Part shown: in pieces, positions 22,622 to 30,339 of the stretch
Position numbering within the stretch: the first letter of the stretch is position 1
Layout: each line of letters begins with the position of its first letter
Source of the DNA: an uncultured Corynebacterium sp.
Lineage (GTDB): Bacteria; Actinomycetota; Actinomycetes; Mycobacteriales; Mycobacteriaceae
Assembly: GCA_943908385.1 (NCBI GenBank)
Contig: CALTTF010000013.1
Location: forward strand, 1-41,519
Reading direction: 5' to 3'
Length of the DNA stretch: 41,519 bases
Translations under genes and position numbers: made by a program
The notes under the pieces: generated by a model
Seen by the model: the letters and a program-made list of their open reading frames with translations, nothing else
Told to the model about the DNA's origin: nothing
Database searches by the model: none

Positions 22622-23479
22622 ATGACTAGCCCCGATATCCAGCTGCTCGGCCCGGTGGAAATCCGGGCGCTCGCCGACGAGCTCGGGGTCACCCCGACGA
22701 AGAAGCTGGGGCAGAATTTCGTCCACGACCCGAATACCGTGCGGCGGATCGTCGCAGCGGCGGATATCAGCGCAGACGACACAGTTCTCGAGGTTGGCCC
22801 GGGATTGGGGTCGCTGACCCTCGGGCTGCTGGAAGTCGGGTGCCGGGTAGCCGCCGTCGAGATCGATTCGCGGCTCGCGGAACGGCTGCCGCAGACTGCC
22901 GCCGAATTCGCGCCGGGGGCAGCAGGGAAGTTGTCGGTCCTCAACCAGGACGCGCTCAAAATAAGGTCCGGCGAGATCGAGGAGCCGACCGCGCTGGTGG
23001 CGAACCTGCCGTACAACGTCGCCGTCCCGGTCTTGCTGCACTTGCTGGAGGAGTTTCCGAGCATCCGCCGCGTGCTCGTGATGGTCCAGCTCGAGGTCGC
23101 AGACCGCTTGGCGGCGGACCCCGGCTCGAAGATCTACGGAGTGCCCAGCGTCAAGGCTTCGTTTTACGGGGACGTGCGCAAGGCGGGCAATATCGGCAAG
23201 AACGTCTTCTGGCCCGCGCCCAATATCGAATCGGGGCTCGTGCGCATCGACGTCCGCGACAAAGGGTGGCCAGTCTCGTTGCGCGAGCGCGTTTTTCCGC
23301 TTATCGACGCAGCCTTCGCCCAGCGCCGCAAGACCCTCCGCGCCTGCTTGGGCGGGATCTACGGGTCCTCCGCTACTGCGGAGGAGGCATTGCGCGCTGC
23401 CGGCATCGACCCGCAGCTGCGGGGCGAGAAACTGGCAGTGGAAGATTTCGTGCGACTTGCGGAGGTGAGCGGGCAGTGA
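22622..23479 (+). CDS. ksgA: 16S rRNA (adenine-1518,1519-N6)-dimethyltransferase
   Basis: This 285-residue SAM-dependent methyltransferase dimethylates two adjacent adenines in the last 16S rRNA helix. Motifs are KKLGQNFVHDP (N-terminal), VLEVGPGLGSLTLGLLE (SAM motif I), VAAVEID, ANLPYNVAVP (motif IV NLPY, catalytic) and FWPAPNIESGLVRI. The C-terminus carries FAQRRKTLR. Loss gives kasugamycin resistance. ATG 22622 follows GGAGG at 22615-22619. The stop codon overlaps the ispE GTG by 4 nt, so the two are coupled. Confidence 0.97.
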   Translation: MTSPDIQLLGPVEIRALADELGVTPTKKLGQNFVHDPNTVRRIVAAADISADDTVLEVGPGLGSLTLGLLEVGCRVAAVEIDSRLAERLPQTAAEFAPGAAGKLSVLNQDALKIRSGEIEEPTALVANLPYNVAVPVLLHLLEEFPSIRRVLVMVQLEVADRLAADPGSKIYGVPSVKASFYGDVRKAGNIGKNVFWPAPNIESGLVRIDVRDKGWPVSLRERVFPLIDAAFAQRRKTLRACLGGIYGSSATAEEALRAAGIDPQLRGEKLAVEDFVRLAEVSGQ

Positions 23480-24471
23480 AATTCACAGCGCGCGCGAACG
23501 GTAAAGTGAACCTCCACCTGGGAGTGGGGGAGGTCCGCAGCGACGGCTACCACGACTTGGCCACGGTGTTCATGGCTGTGGACCGGCCGGAGACGGTGAC
23601 GCTGACGACGCTGGAGGGGGACGTCGATAAGCACCCCGATGCTTCTCCCCTGAGCTACGTGTCTGAAATGCGCACCACGTACCACGTGCAGGAACCCGAC
23701 GAGGACCTGGACAATCCCGCAAACCTGGCGTGGAAGGCCGTGGATTCGATCACGACCGGCTACATGGGGATTCTCGCGCAGGACGAGACGCGGGAGAATT
23801 TCAAGCCGGACCTGCCGTTGATGCGGCTGGAGGTCGACAAGACCGTTCCGGTCGCCGGCGGAATGGCGGGCGGTTCCGCCGATGCCGCCGCTGCGGTGCA
23901 AGCGATCAGCGCTCTGATTGCGCACCACGACCGGCCGATGCCGGAGGAACTGTTCACGAATCTGGTTCCCGGTCTCGGGGCGGACGTCCCGTTCGCGGAG
24001 ATGGGCGGCATTGCGTTGGGGACCGGCCGCGGCGATTCGCTGGTGCCCATGATGGGGCGCGGGACGTACTGGTTCGCGTTCCTGAACCCGAAGGTGGGGC
24101 TGTCGACGAAGGCTGTGTTCGAGAAGCTCGACGACCTCCGCTTCACGTACGCGTCGATGGTTCCGCACATGGACACCACAACGTTGTCGCGGGCGCTCGT
24201 GTCCGGCGACCCGCAATTGGTGGGCGCCGCCATGCACAACGACTTGGAGGCTGCCGCGCTCGCGCTGCGCCCGTCGCTCCAGCAGCTCATCCACGACGCC
24301 GAAGACGCCGGCGCGATCCGAGCGATGGTGTCCGGTTCCGGCCCGACCGTCGCGGCGCTGTGCGCGGATGAGGGGACGGCGAGGGAGGTCGTCGATAAGC
24401 TTGGCTCTGATTCGATCGAAGCTTTCGCTGCTCACGGGCCTGTTGGTGGTGCGCGGCTGCTGGAACCTTAG
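23476..24471 (+). CDS. ispE: 4-diphosphocytidyl-2-C-methyl-D-erythritol kinase
   Basis: This 331-residue GHMP kinase carries out the ATP-dependent step of the MEP isoprenoid pathway. Motifs are ARANGKVNLHLGVG, RSDGYHDLATVF, the ATP loop PVAGGMAGGSADAAAA (about residues 131-146) and the C-terminal MVSGSGPTVAAL. It starts at GTG within the ksgA stop (GTGA). It is about 20-30 residues longer than E. coli IspE because of an insertion around residues 40-80. Its TAG stop forms part of the -10 box of the next gene (TAGAAT, 24469-24474). Confidence 0.95.
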   Translation: MKFTARANGKVNLHLGVGEVRSDGYHDLATVFMAVDRPETVTLTTLEGDVDKHPDASPLSYVSEMRTTYHVQEPDEDLDNPANLAWKAVDSITTGYMGILAQDETRENFKPDLPLMRLEVDKTVPVAGGMAGGSADAAAAVQAISALIAHHDRPMPEELFTNLVPGLGADVPFAEMGGIALGTGRGDSLVPMMGRGTYWFAFLNPKVGLSTKAVFEKLDDLRFTYASMVPHMDTTTLSRALVSGDPQLVGAAMHNDLEAAALALRPSLQQLIHDAEDAGAIRAMVSGSGPTVAALCADEGTAREVVDKLGSDSIEAFAAHGPVGGARLLEP

Positions 24472-24474
24472 AAT
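24469..24474 (+). promoter_or_regulatory. -10 box of the ABC-F gene embedded in the ispE stop codon
   Basis: TAGAAT begins with the ispE TAG and ends 9 nt before the ABC-F ATG at 24484. The transcript would have at most a few leader bases. No ribosome binding site is present. Confidence 0.5.
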
Positions 24475-24483
24475 GGCCCCATC

Positions 24484-26283
24484 ATGGCGAACCTGATCAA
24501 CCTGGAAAATGTGTCCAAGACGTGGGGTTTGAAGACCCTGCTGGACGAGGTGTCGCTCGGTGTGCAGACCGGGGACCGAATCGGCGTGGTGGGGCTCAAC
24601 GGCGGCGGCAAAACGACGCTGCTGGAGGTGCTCACTGGCATTGAGCCGCCGGACACTGGCCGGGTCTCGCACACCAACGGGCTGCGGATGGCGGTGGTCA
24701 CGCAGCGGTTCACGCTGCCGGACGACGTGACGGTCGGGCAGGCCGTCGTGGAGCCGCTGGGGCTCGAGGTCTTTGAGTGGGCGTCGAATGCGAAGGTGCG
24801 CGAGGTGCTCGCGGGTACGGGCGTTGCAGACCTGGGCTTGGACACACCGGTCGGGCAGCTGTCCGGCGGTGAGCGCCGCCGTGTGAACCTGGCTGCGGCG
24901 CTGGTGCAGGACCTGGATCTGATTGTGCTGGACGAGCCGACGAACCACCTGGACGTGGAAGGCGTGCAGTGGCTCGCGGACCACCTGCTCAAGCGCAAGG
25001 TCGCGATCGTGGTGGTCACGCACGACCGCTGGTTCCTCGACACCGTGGCCACGCTGACGTGGGAGGTGCACGACGGGCGCGTCGACGTCTACGAGGGCGG
25101 CTACAACGACTGGACCTTCGCCCGAGCCGAGCGTGCACGCCAAGCGGACGCGATCGAGCAGCGCCGGCAGAATCTCGCGCGCAAAGAGCTGGCCTGGCTG
25201 CGCCGCGGGGCGCCTGCCCGCACGTCGAAGCCACGCTACCGCATCGAGGCGGCGGAGGCACTGATCGCAGATGTTCCGGCGCCGCGCGACACGGTGGAGC
25301 TCATGGCGTTCTCCAAGCAGCGCCAGGGCCGTGTGGTGGTTGAGCTCGAGGATGCGCGTATCGACGCGCCGGACGGGCGCACGCTCGTCGACCACCTGAC
25401 GTGGCGGCTGGCCCCCGGCGAGCGCATCGGCTTGGTCGGAGTGAACGGCTCCGGCAAGACGACGCTGCTGCGGGCGATTGCGGGGGATTACCCGTTGGCG
25501 GAAGGTCGGCGCATCGAAGGGCAGACGACGAAGATCGGGTGGCTGCGCCAGGAACTCGACGATCTCGATCCGTCCCGCCGCGTGATCGATGCGGTAGAAG
25601 ACGTGGCCACCTACATCACGCTGGGCAAGAAGGAAATGTCGGCGTCGCAGCTGGCGGAGCGCCTCGGATTCAGCCCGAAGCGCCAGCGCACGCCCGTCGG
25701 GGACTTGTCCGGCGGCGAGCGGCGCCGCTTGCAGCTGACGCGCGTGCTCATGAGCGAGCCGAATGTGCTGCTTCTCGACGAGCCGACGAACGACCTCGAC
25801 ATCGACACCCTCCAGGAACTGGAGAACCTCCTCGACTCCTGGCCCGGCACACTCGTGGTCATTTCCCACGACCGCTACCTGATCGAACGCATCGCCGACG
25901 TCACGTACGCGCTGTTCGGTGACGGGGCGCTCACGAATTTGCCCGGCGGTATCGACCAGTACCTGGAGCGCAGAAAAGCGATGTCGAGCGAGACTGGCGT
26001 GCTCGACCTCGGGGACACCGCGCCGAAGGAGAAGCCCGTCGACGGCTTGAGCGGGCAGGAGCGCCGCGAGTTGATGAAGAAGATGAAGTCTCTCGACCGG
26101 AAAATGGAGAAACTCCACGAAGAAGCGGCGGCACTCGAGGCGGAAATCACGCAGATGTCCGGGGAAGCGGACCCGGATTTCGAGGCGATCGGCGCCAAGA
26201 CCGGTCAGGTCGCGGAGCTTCGTGCGCAGCGGGAGGAGCTCGAATTGGAGTGGCTCGATCTCGGTGAGCAGCTGGAGGGGTAG
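24484..26283 (+). CDS. ABC-F family ATPase (Uup/EttA-like)
   Basis: This soluble 599-residue protein has two ATP-binding cassettes and no membrane helices. Walker A motifs are GLNGGGKTT (37-45) and GVNGSGKTT (about 318-326); ABC signatures are LSGGERRR in both halves; Walker B segments are LIVLDEPTNHLD and VLLLDEPTNDLD. The linker holds the charged region expected for a tRNA-interacting arm (about 210-265). The C-terminal 80 residues form a charged coiled coil (LMKKMKSLDRKMEKLHEEAA), as in Uup. ABC-F proteins act on stalled or initiating ribosomes; some give antibiotic resistance. It holds the same place after ispE in C. glutamicum. Confidence 0.92.
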   Translation: MANLINLENVSKTWGLKTLLDEVSLGVQTGDRIGVVGLNGGGKTTLLEVLTGIEPPDTGRVSHTNGLRMAVVTQRFTLPDDVTVGQAVVEPLGLEVFEWASNAKVREVLAGTGVADLGLDTPVGQLSGGERRRVNLAAALVQDLDLIVLDEPTNHLDVEGVQWLADHLLKRKVAIVVVTHDRWFLDTVATLTWEVHDGRVDVYEGGYNDWTFARAERARQADAIEQRRQNLARKELAWLRRGAPARTSKPRYRIEAAEALIADVPAPRDTVELMAFSKQRQGRVVVELEDARIDAPDGRTLVDHLTWRLAPGERIGLVGVNGSGKTTLLRAIAGDYPLAEGRRIEGQTTKIGWLRQELDDLDPSRRVIDAVEDVATYITLGKKEMSASQLAERLGFSPKRQRTPVGDLSGGERRRLQLTRVLMSEPNVLLLDEPTNDLDIDTLQELENLLDSWPGTLVVISHDRYLIERIADVTYALFGDGALTNLPGGIDQYLERRKAMSSETGVLDLGDTAPKEKPVDGLSGQERRELMKKMKSLDRKMEKLHEEAAALEAEITQMSGEADPDFEAIGAKTGQVAELRAQREELELEWLDLGEQLEG

Positions 26284-26352
26284 CTGACTAGAACTAGATT
26301 TTTGGGAAAAATAGTTCAAAATCCAAAAATAAATCGGAGTTCTCTGTACTGT
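26284..26352 (+). promoter_or_regulatory. AT-rich island with nested inverted repeats and the ceramidase promoter
   Basis: This short stretch is much richer in A and T than the rest of the window. ATTTTTGG (26298-26305) pairs perfectly with CCAAAAAT (26323-26330). A competing repeat pairs ATTTTT with AAAAAT across GGG at its left side. TACTGT (26347-26352) ends exactly 7 nt before the ceramidase ATG, so the island covers the -15 to -60 region of a leaderless promoter and may hold an operator. Confidence 0.55.
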
Positions 26353-26359
26353 TTCCGCC

Positions 26360-28387
26360 ATGGGGAACAAAGTGAGCTCAGTCACAGAGAAGATTCGGTT
26401 CAAGCGGCGCACATTCTTGGCCGGCGCCAGCCTGGTGGCGGCCACTGCGGCGATGGGGGTTCCGCGGGCGAAGGGGCAGGAGGCTCTGCTCACGGTCGGC
26501 CGCGGCATGGCGGACATGACGGGCGAGCCGCTCGGCGCCGGCATGAACGGGTATGCGGTGATGAAGCAGTCCACCACCGGAATCCGCTTCCGGCAGTTCG
26601 CACGAGCATTCATCTTTGAAGATTCGGAAGGCGTGAGCAGCGTCTTCGTCATCGCGGAGATGGGGCTGATGTTCCAGTCGATTCAGCTGGAGGTGCTGCG
26701 CCGGCTGCGCGAGAAATTCGGCGGCAAGTACAACGAGTCGAATGTCTTCATCACCGCCACCCACACCCACGTCGGGCCGGGCGGCACGTCGGGGCACCTC
26801 ATGGTCGACCTGACCACCTTGGGTTTTCGGCCGGTCACGTTTGAGGCGACGGTCGCGGGCATCGTCGAGGCGGTGGAGCGCGCGCACGCGGACAAGCAGC
26901 CGTCGAATCTGCGGCTCGTGCGCGGCGAGGTTAAAGACGCGGGCGCGAACCGGTCTTTCGAGGCATTCAAGCGCAACCCGGCAGAAGAGCTCCGCGAATT
27001 CCCGAACGGCGTCAATCCCGAAAGCCTCACGCTGTTCATTAGCCGCGGCGGCCACGACGTCGGCCTGATCAACTGGTACGGCCTGCACGCCACGAGCTTC
27101 GGGCACGAGCACACGCTTATCGACGGCGACCATAAGGGCTGGTCCTCATGGCGCATGGAGACAGAGCGCGGAGTTGTTCACCGGGACGTTGAGAACCCGC
27201 CGTTCGTCGCCGCCTTCGCGGCAGGGCCCCAGGGCGACATCACCCCGAATGCCGGTCTGGAACCGAAGTCGGGGCCGGGGTACGAGGACGAGGCGACGTC
27301 CGCGATGATCCTGGGCGACCGTCAGATCGAGGCGACGGAGGGCGAGCTGGTGGACATGAGCGGATCCCAGGTCCGCAACCGCCATAAGTGGGTGGACATG
27401 CGCGACGTGAAAATCCGCGGCGAATTCACGCCCGACGGCACGGAGCAGCGCACCGGCCCTGCGATTCTCGGTGCGGCGTTCGCGGCGTCGAGCCAGGAAG
27501 ACGGCGGCGGCCTGGAAGTTCCCATCTTCAACGAGGGGGAGCGCGGCGGAACCCCGTGGGTCAAAGAACTCAACAACGTCACGGTCTCCGACGACTGGAA
27601 CGAGATTCACGGGGCCAAGGAAATGCTGTTGCCGCTGGGCTATGTCGACGGCATGATCCAGCAAGTGCTCTTGTTCTCGATCACGCAGATCGCGGGCCTG
27701 ACGATCATCACTAACTCGATGGAGCCGACGTCGATGGCGGGCTACCGCATGAGGAAGCACGTGGCGGACATTCTCGACGTGCCGTTGGAGACCGTCGTGT
27801 GCCAGGGCTACACGAGTGGATATGCGCACTATGTGACCACGCCGGAGGAATACGACAACCAGGACTACGAAGGCGGGGCGACGATCTTCGGACGCCACGA
27901 GTTGTGCGCGATGGTGCAGGTCTACGACAAGTTGGCGCGGTCGTTGAAGGAGGGCTCCCAGATCGAGTCCGGCGGGCCGGCGGGCGACCTGACCGGGTGG
28001 ATCCCGAAATCGCTGTCGGGGCTTCCGGGTATCGACAGGCCGGCCTGGGGCAAAGAATTCGGTGATGTGATCACCTCGACCGAACAGGTCAAAGCAGGCG
28101 ATACCGCGTCGGTGACGTTCTCCTTCGCCAACCCCAACTCGGATCTGCGCCGCGGAGTCGGCTACCACACCATCACGGATGCGGCGGGCGAGATCGTGGC
28201 GGATGATTTCCACTCGAGCACGATCATCGAATTCGTGAAGAATTCCGATGTGGTCAACGCCCGGATTTCGTGGGACACCGACGGGGTCGCGCCCGGCGTA
28301 TACACGGTGAACGTCGAGGGCGTCTCGCGCGCGATCGGCGGAAGGCTGACCCCGTTCACCGGCAGCACGGAAGTGACCGTCGTTTAG
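26360..28387 (+). CDS. Tat-exported neutral/alkaline ceramidase
   Basis: This 675-residue enzyme should cleave ceramide into sphingosine and fatty acid outside the cell. The N-terminus has a Tat signal (RFKRRTFLAGASLVAATAAM, 13-32). Zinc-site residues of the family are visible: ATHTHVGPGG (His135, His137), WYGLHATSFG (His243), NSMEPTSMAGYRMR (Glu455) and YAHYVTTPEEYDNQDYEGG (Tyr491 region). The nucleophile motif GxxSPN reads GDITPN, with Thr295 where the catalytic serine is expected. The C-terminal domain (about 560-675) is beta-rich. Corynebacteria are not known to make ceramide, so host lipid is the likely substrate. It is absent from the neighbourhood order I know in C. glutamicum, which suggests it is accessory. 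Confidence 0.88.
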   Translation: MGNKVSSVTEKIRFKRRTFLAGASLVAATAAMGVPRAKGQEALLTVGRGMADMTGEPLGAGMNGYAVMKQSTTGIRFRQFARAFIFEDSEGVSSVFVIAEMGLMFQSIQLEVLRRLREKFGGKYNESNVFITATHTHVGPGGTSGHLMVDLTTLGFRPVTFEATVAGIVEAVERAHADKQPSNLRLVRGEVKDAGANRSFEAFKRNPAEELREFPNGVNPESLTLFISRGGHDVGLINWYGLHATSFGHEHTLIDGDHKGWSSWRMETERGVVHRDVENPPFVAAFAAGPQGDITPNAGLEPKSGPGYEDEATSAMILGDRQIEATEGELVDMSGSQVRNRHKWVDMRDVKIRGEFTPDGTEQRTGPAILGAAFAASSQEDGGGLEVPIFNEGERGGTPWVKELNNVTVSDDWNEIHGAKEMLLPLGYVDGMIQQVLLFSITQIAGLTIITNSMEPTSMAGYRMRKHVADILDVPLETVVCQGYTSGYAHYVTTPEEYDNQDYEGGATIFGRHELCAMVQVYDKLARSLKEGSQIESGGPAGDLTGWIPKSLSGLPGIDRPAWGKEFGDVITSTEQVKAGDTASVTFSFANPNSDLRRGVGYHTITDAAGEIVADDFHSSTIIEFVKNSDVVNARISWDTDGVAPGVYTVNVEGVSRAIGGRLTPFTGSTEVTVV

Positions 28388-28391
28388 CTCG

Positions 28392-28397
28392 TACACT
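28392..28397 (+). promoter_or_regulatory. Leaderless -10 of the ABM gene (TACACT)
   Basis: TACACT ends exactly 7 nt before ATG 28405, in the 17-nt gap after the ceramidase stop. Confidence 0.6.
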
Positions 28398-28404
28398 GGG
28401 CCCC

Positions 28405-28728
28405 ATGATTTTGATCAACGTTCGTTTCCGTCCCCTGCCCGAGAACACCGAGAACTTCCGCGAGCTCGTTAACGATTTCACCGAGGCGTCCCGCGCGGAG
28501 GAGGGCAACCTCTTCTTCGAGTGGTACCGCAGCACCGACGATCCGCGCGAGTACATCCTTGTTGAGGGTTTCAAGGATGACGCCGCGGAGGCGCACGTCA
28601 ATTCCGACCACTTCAAGGCGGCGCAGGAACTGTTCCCGCAGATCCTGGAGGAGACCCCGCAGATCATCAACACGCTGATCGAGGGCAAGACCGAATGGGA
28701 CCAGATGGCCGAATTCAAGGTCCAGTAG
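28405..28728 (+). CDS. ABM-domain (YgiN-like) putative quinol monooxygenase
   Basis: This 107-residue protein is a single antibiotic-biosynthesis-monooxygenase domain of the dimeric ferredoxin-like fold: ILINVRFRPLPENTENFREL, then EEGNLFFEWYRSTDDP, YILVEGFKDDAAEAHVNSDHFK. YgiN-like members oxidise quinols or act on small aromatic compounds; others, such as IsdG, degrade heme. The heme-binding residues of IsdG (Asn, Trp, His) are not convincingly present, so heme degradation is not proposed. The gene has its own leaderless promoter. Confidence 0.82.
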   Translation: MILINVRFRPLPENTENFRELVNDFTEASRAEEGNLFFEWYRSTDDPREYILVEGFKDDAAEAHVNSDHFKAAQELFPQILEETPQIINTLIEGKTEWDQMAEFKVQ

Positions 28729-28737
28729 CAGGCGTAT

Positions 28738-28743
28738 TACCGT
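28738..28743 (+). promoter_or_regulatory. Leaderless -10 of ppk2 (TACCGT)
   Basis: TACCGT ends 7 nt before ATG 28751 in the 22-nt gap. The match to the consensus is moderate. Confidence 0.4.
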
Positions 28744-28750
28744 TGTAGGT

Positions 28751-29602
28751 ATGACTAAACCGCCGAAACTGTCCAAGAAGGCCTACGAGACCGAGCTGCT
28801 GCGCCTCCAGGCGGAGCTGGTGAAAATGCAGCAGTGGGTCGTGGCCACTGGGGCACGCATCGTCGTGGTCATGGAAGGCCGCGACGCGGCGGGCAAGGGG
28901 TCTGCGATCAAGCGCATCACCCAGTACCTCAACCCGCGCGTGTGCCGGATTGAGGCGCTGCCGAAGCCGACGGAACGCGAGCAGACGCAGTGGTACTTCC
29001 AGCGCTACGTCGAAAAGCTTCCTGCTGCTGGTGAGATCGTGATCTTCGACCGCTCCTGGTACAACCGCGCCGGAGTGGAGCGTGTCATGGGCTTCTGCAC
29101 GACGGAGGAGTACCGCCGCTTCCTGCACCAAGCACCGATTTTCGAGCGTTTGCTGGTGGAGGATGGGATCGTGCTCCGCAAGTACTGGTTCTCCGTGTCG
29201 GACGAGGAACAGCACGCGCGCTTTGAATCCCGCCGGAACGATCCGTTGCGCCAGTGGAAGCTGTCGCCGATGGACCTGGAGTCCATCACGAAGTGGGAGG
29301 ACTACTCCCGCGCGAAGGACGAGATGTTCATTCACACCGATATCCCGACTGCGCCGTGGTACACGGTGGAATCGGAAGACAAGAAGCGCTCGCGCATCAA
29401 TGTGATCTCGCATCTTCTGTCCACGATCCCGTACGAGCACATCGAGCCCGACCTGCCGGATGTGCCGGAGCGCCCGGAGTCCGACGATTACGAGCGCCCG
29501 CCGCGCGAGGAGTTCCGTTATGTCCCGGATGTGGCTGCCAAGCTGGAGAAGGGAAAGCAAGGCAAGCAGTCCAAGGATGAGAAGAATAAAAAGAAGAAGT
29601 AG
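28751..29602 (+). CDS. ppk2: Polyphosphate kinase 2
   Basis: This 283-residue PPK2 transfers phosphate between polyphosphate and nucleoside diphosphates. The Walker A is EGRDAAGKGSAIKRI (42-56), the lid/second motif DRSWYNRAGVERVMGFC starts at about residue 99, and RWEDYSRAKDEM-like KWEDYSRAKDEM marks the class I family. It ends in a lysine-rich tail. C. glutamicum PPK2 prefers making polyphosphate or GTP-linked conversion; direction here is not determinable. Only 3 nt separate its stop from that of the convergent glycosylase gene. Confidence 0.94.
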   Translation: MTKPPKLSKKAYETELLRLQAELVKMQQWVVATGARIVVVMEGRDAAGKGSAIKRITQYLNPRVCRIEALPKPTEREQTQWYFQRYVEKLPAAGEIVIFDRSWYNRAGVERVMGFCTTEEYRRFLHQAPIFERLLVEDGIVLRKYWFSVSDEEQHARFESRRNDPLRQWKLSPMDLESITKWEDYSRAKDEMFIHTDIPTAPWYTVESEDKKRSRINVISHLLSTIPYEHIEPDLPDVPERPESDDYERPPREEFRYVPDVAAKLEKGKQGKQSKDEKNKKKK

Positions 29603-29605
29603 TAA

Positions 29606-30163
29606 TTACTTCGGATAGCCACGGGGCGTGCTCACCGTTTTATTTCTGGGAATCCAGAAACGGTAGGGCGCGCCCTTGTTCTTGCTGATGCCGATGCGCG
29701 GGCCAGCGACCCATTCAGGTTCGGCTTCGCGTGGTGCAAGCACGATCGGGGTGCCGTTATCTTCTAGCGAAAAGCCGAGTGCGCGACCGAGGTTTCCAGG
29801 GCCGCGTGCGAGGTTTTCGTATGGGATGATCTTGCCATTTGCTTGTCGACGCTGTCTGGCGAGATCCTCTCCCTCAATGATTTCCCCGCCACGCATGAGG
29901 CAGCCTTGGCCAGTGCCTTCGGGTGCGCACACAATATTGCCGTTGAGGTGAATCCCGTAGGACAAATAAACGTAGAGCCGTCCCGGTGGGCCGAACATGG
30001 CGGCATTGCGTTTGGTCTGGCCGCGGTAGGTGTGTGCGGCGGCATCTTCTGCGCCGAGGTACGCCTCGACCTCGGTCAGCCGGATGGTCACGCCGTTGTG
30101 GCTGATGTAGCAGCCGAGAAGCTGCGGGGCGACGATATCGGCGGGCGCGGAGAAATCGATCAT
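29606..30163 (-). CDS. mpg: 3-methyladenine DNA glycosylase, AAG/MPG family
   Basis: This 185-residue DNA repair enzyme removes alkylated purines. The AAG fold is clear: APQLLGCYISHNG, the catalytic region RLTEVEAYLGAEDAAAHTYRG (Glu33 region, with AHTYRGQTKRNAAMFGPPGRLYVY), then GNIVCAPEGTGQGCLMRGGE and RGPGNLGRALGF. It is a second alkyl-base glycosylase homologue in the window, unrelated in fold to the Tag-like protein at 10775. The start codon has GAGGA close upstream and also a TAGAAG hexamer 7 nt before it, so the translation mode is unclear. Confidence 0.93.
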   Translation of the reverse strand: MIDFSAPADIVAPQLLGCYISHNGVTIRLTEVEAYLGAEDAAAHTYRGQTKRNAAMFGPPGRLYVYLSYGIHLNGNIVCAPEGTGQGCLMRGGEIIEGEDLARQRRQANGKIIPYENLARGPGNLGRALGFSLEDNGTPIVLAPREAEPEWVAGPRIGISKNKGAPYRFWIPRNKTVSTPRGYPK

Positions 30164-30173
30164 TCCTCAACTT

Positions 30174-30339
30174 CTAGCGGAAAAGTCCGCTGGTGAGTAG
30201 CCAGTGGATGATTCCGCCGAGAGCACAGGGGCTGGAGCCTTGCGCTTCATTGCCATAGTTGAGCTCGAGGGTGAGAACTGTCCCTTCGGGCACCTCGCTG
30301 GCCTTGAGCTTGGGGGAGGGCAGGGGGTGGTCCTCGGAT
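30174..30339 (-). pseudogene. Coding relic, tentatively PEBP-like
   Basis: Between htaC and mpg, one minus-strand frame reads about 54 codons with strong GC bias at third positions and ends at TAG (30174-30176). It contains SPKLKASEVPEGTVLTLEL and ALGGIIHWLLTSG. The pattern SPxLxxSxVPEGTxxLxL...HW resembles the middle of phosphatidylethanolamine-binding (YbhB/Raf kinase inhibitor-like) proteins. There is no start codon, ribosome binding site or rest of the domain, so it looks like the fragment of a lost gene. The family assignment is tentative. Confidence 0.35.

Noticed and set aside
23359..26652. A 1097-codon open frame on the minus strand opposite ksgA, ispE and the ABC-F gene
   Set aside because: It mirrors genes with clear motifs on the plus strand, its composition is Arg/His-rich as expected for antisense of high-GC codons, and no domain or ribosome binding site is visible.
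28405..28728. IsdG-type heme-degrading monooxygenase
   Set aside because: The fold is the same ABM type, but the Asn-Trp-His residues of heme-degrading IsdG/MhuD are not evident and the gene is outside the DtxR-linked cluster.
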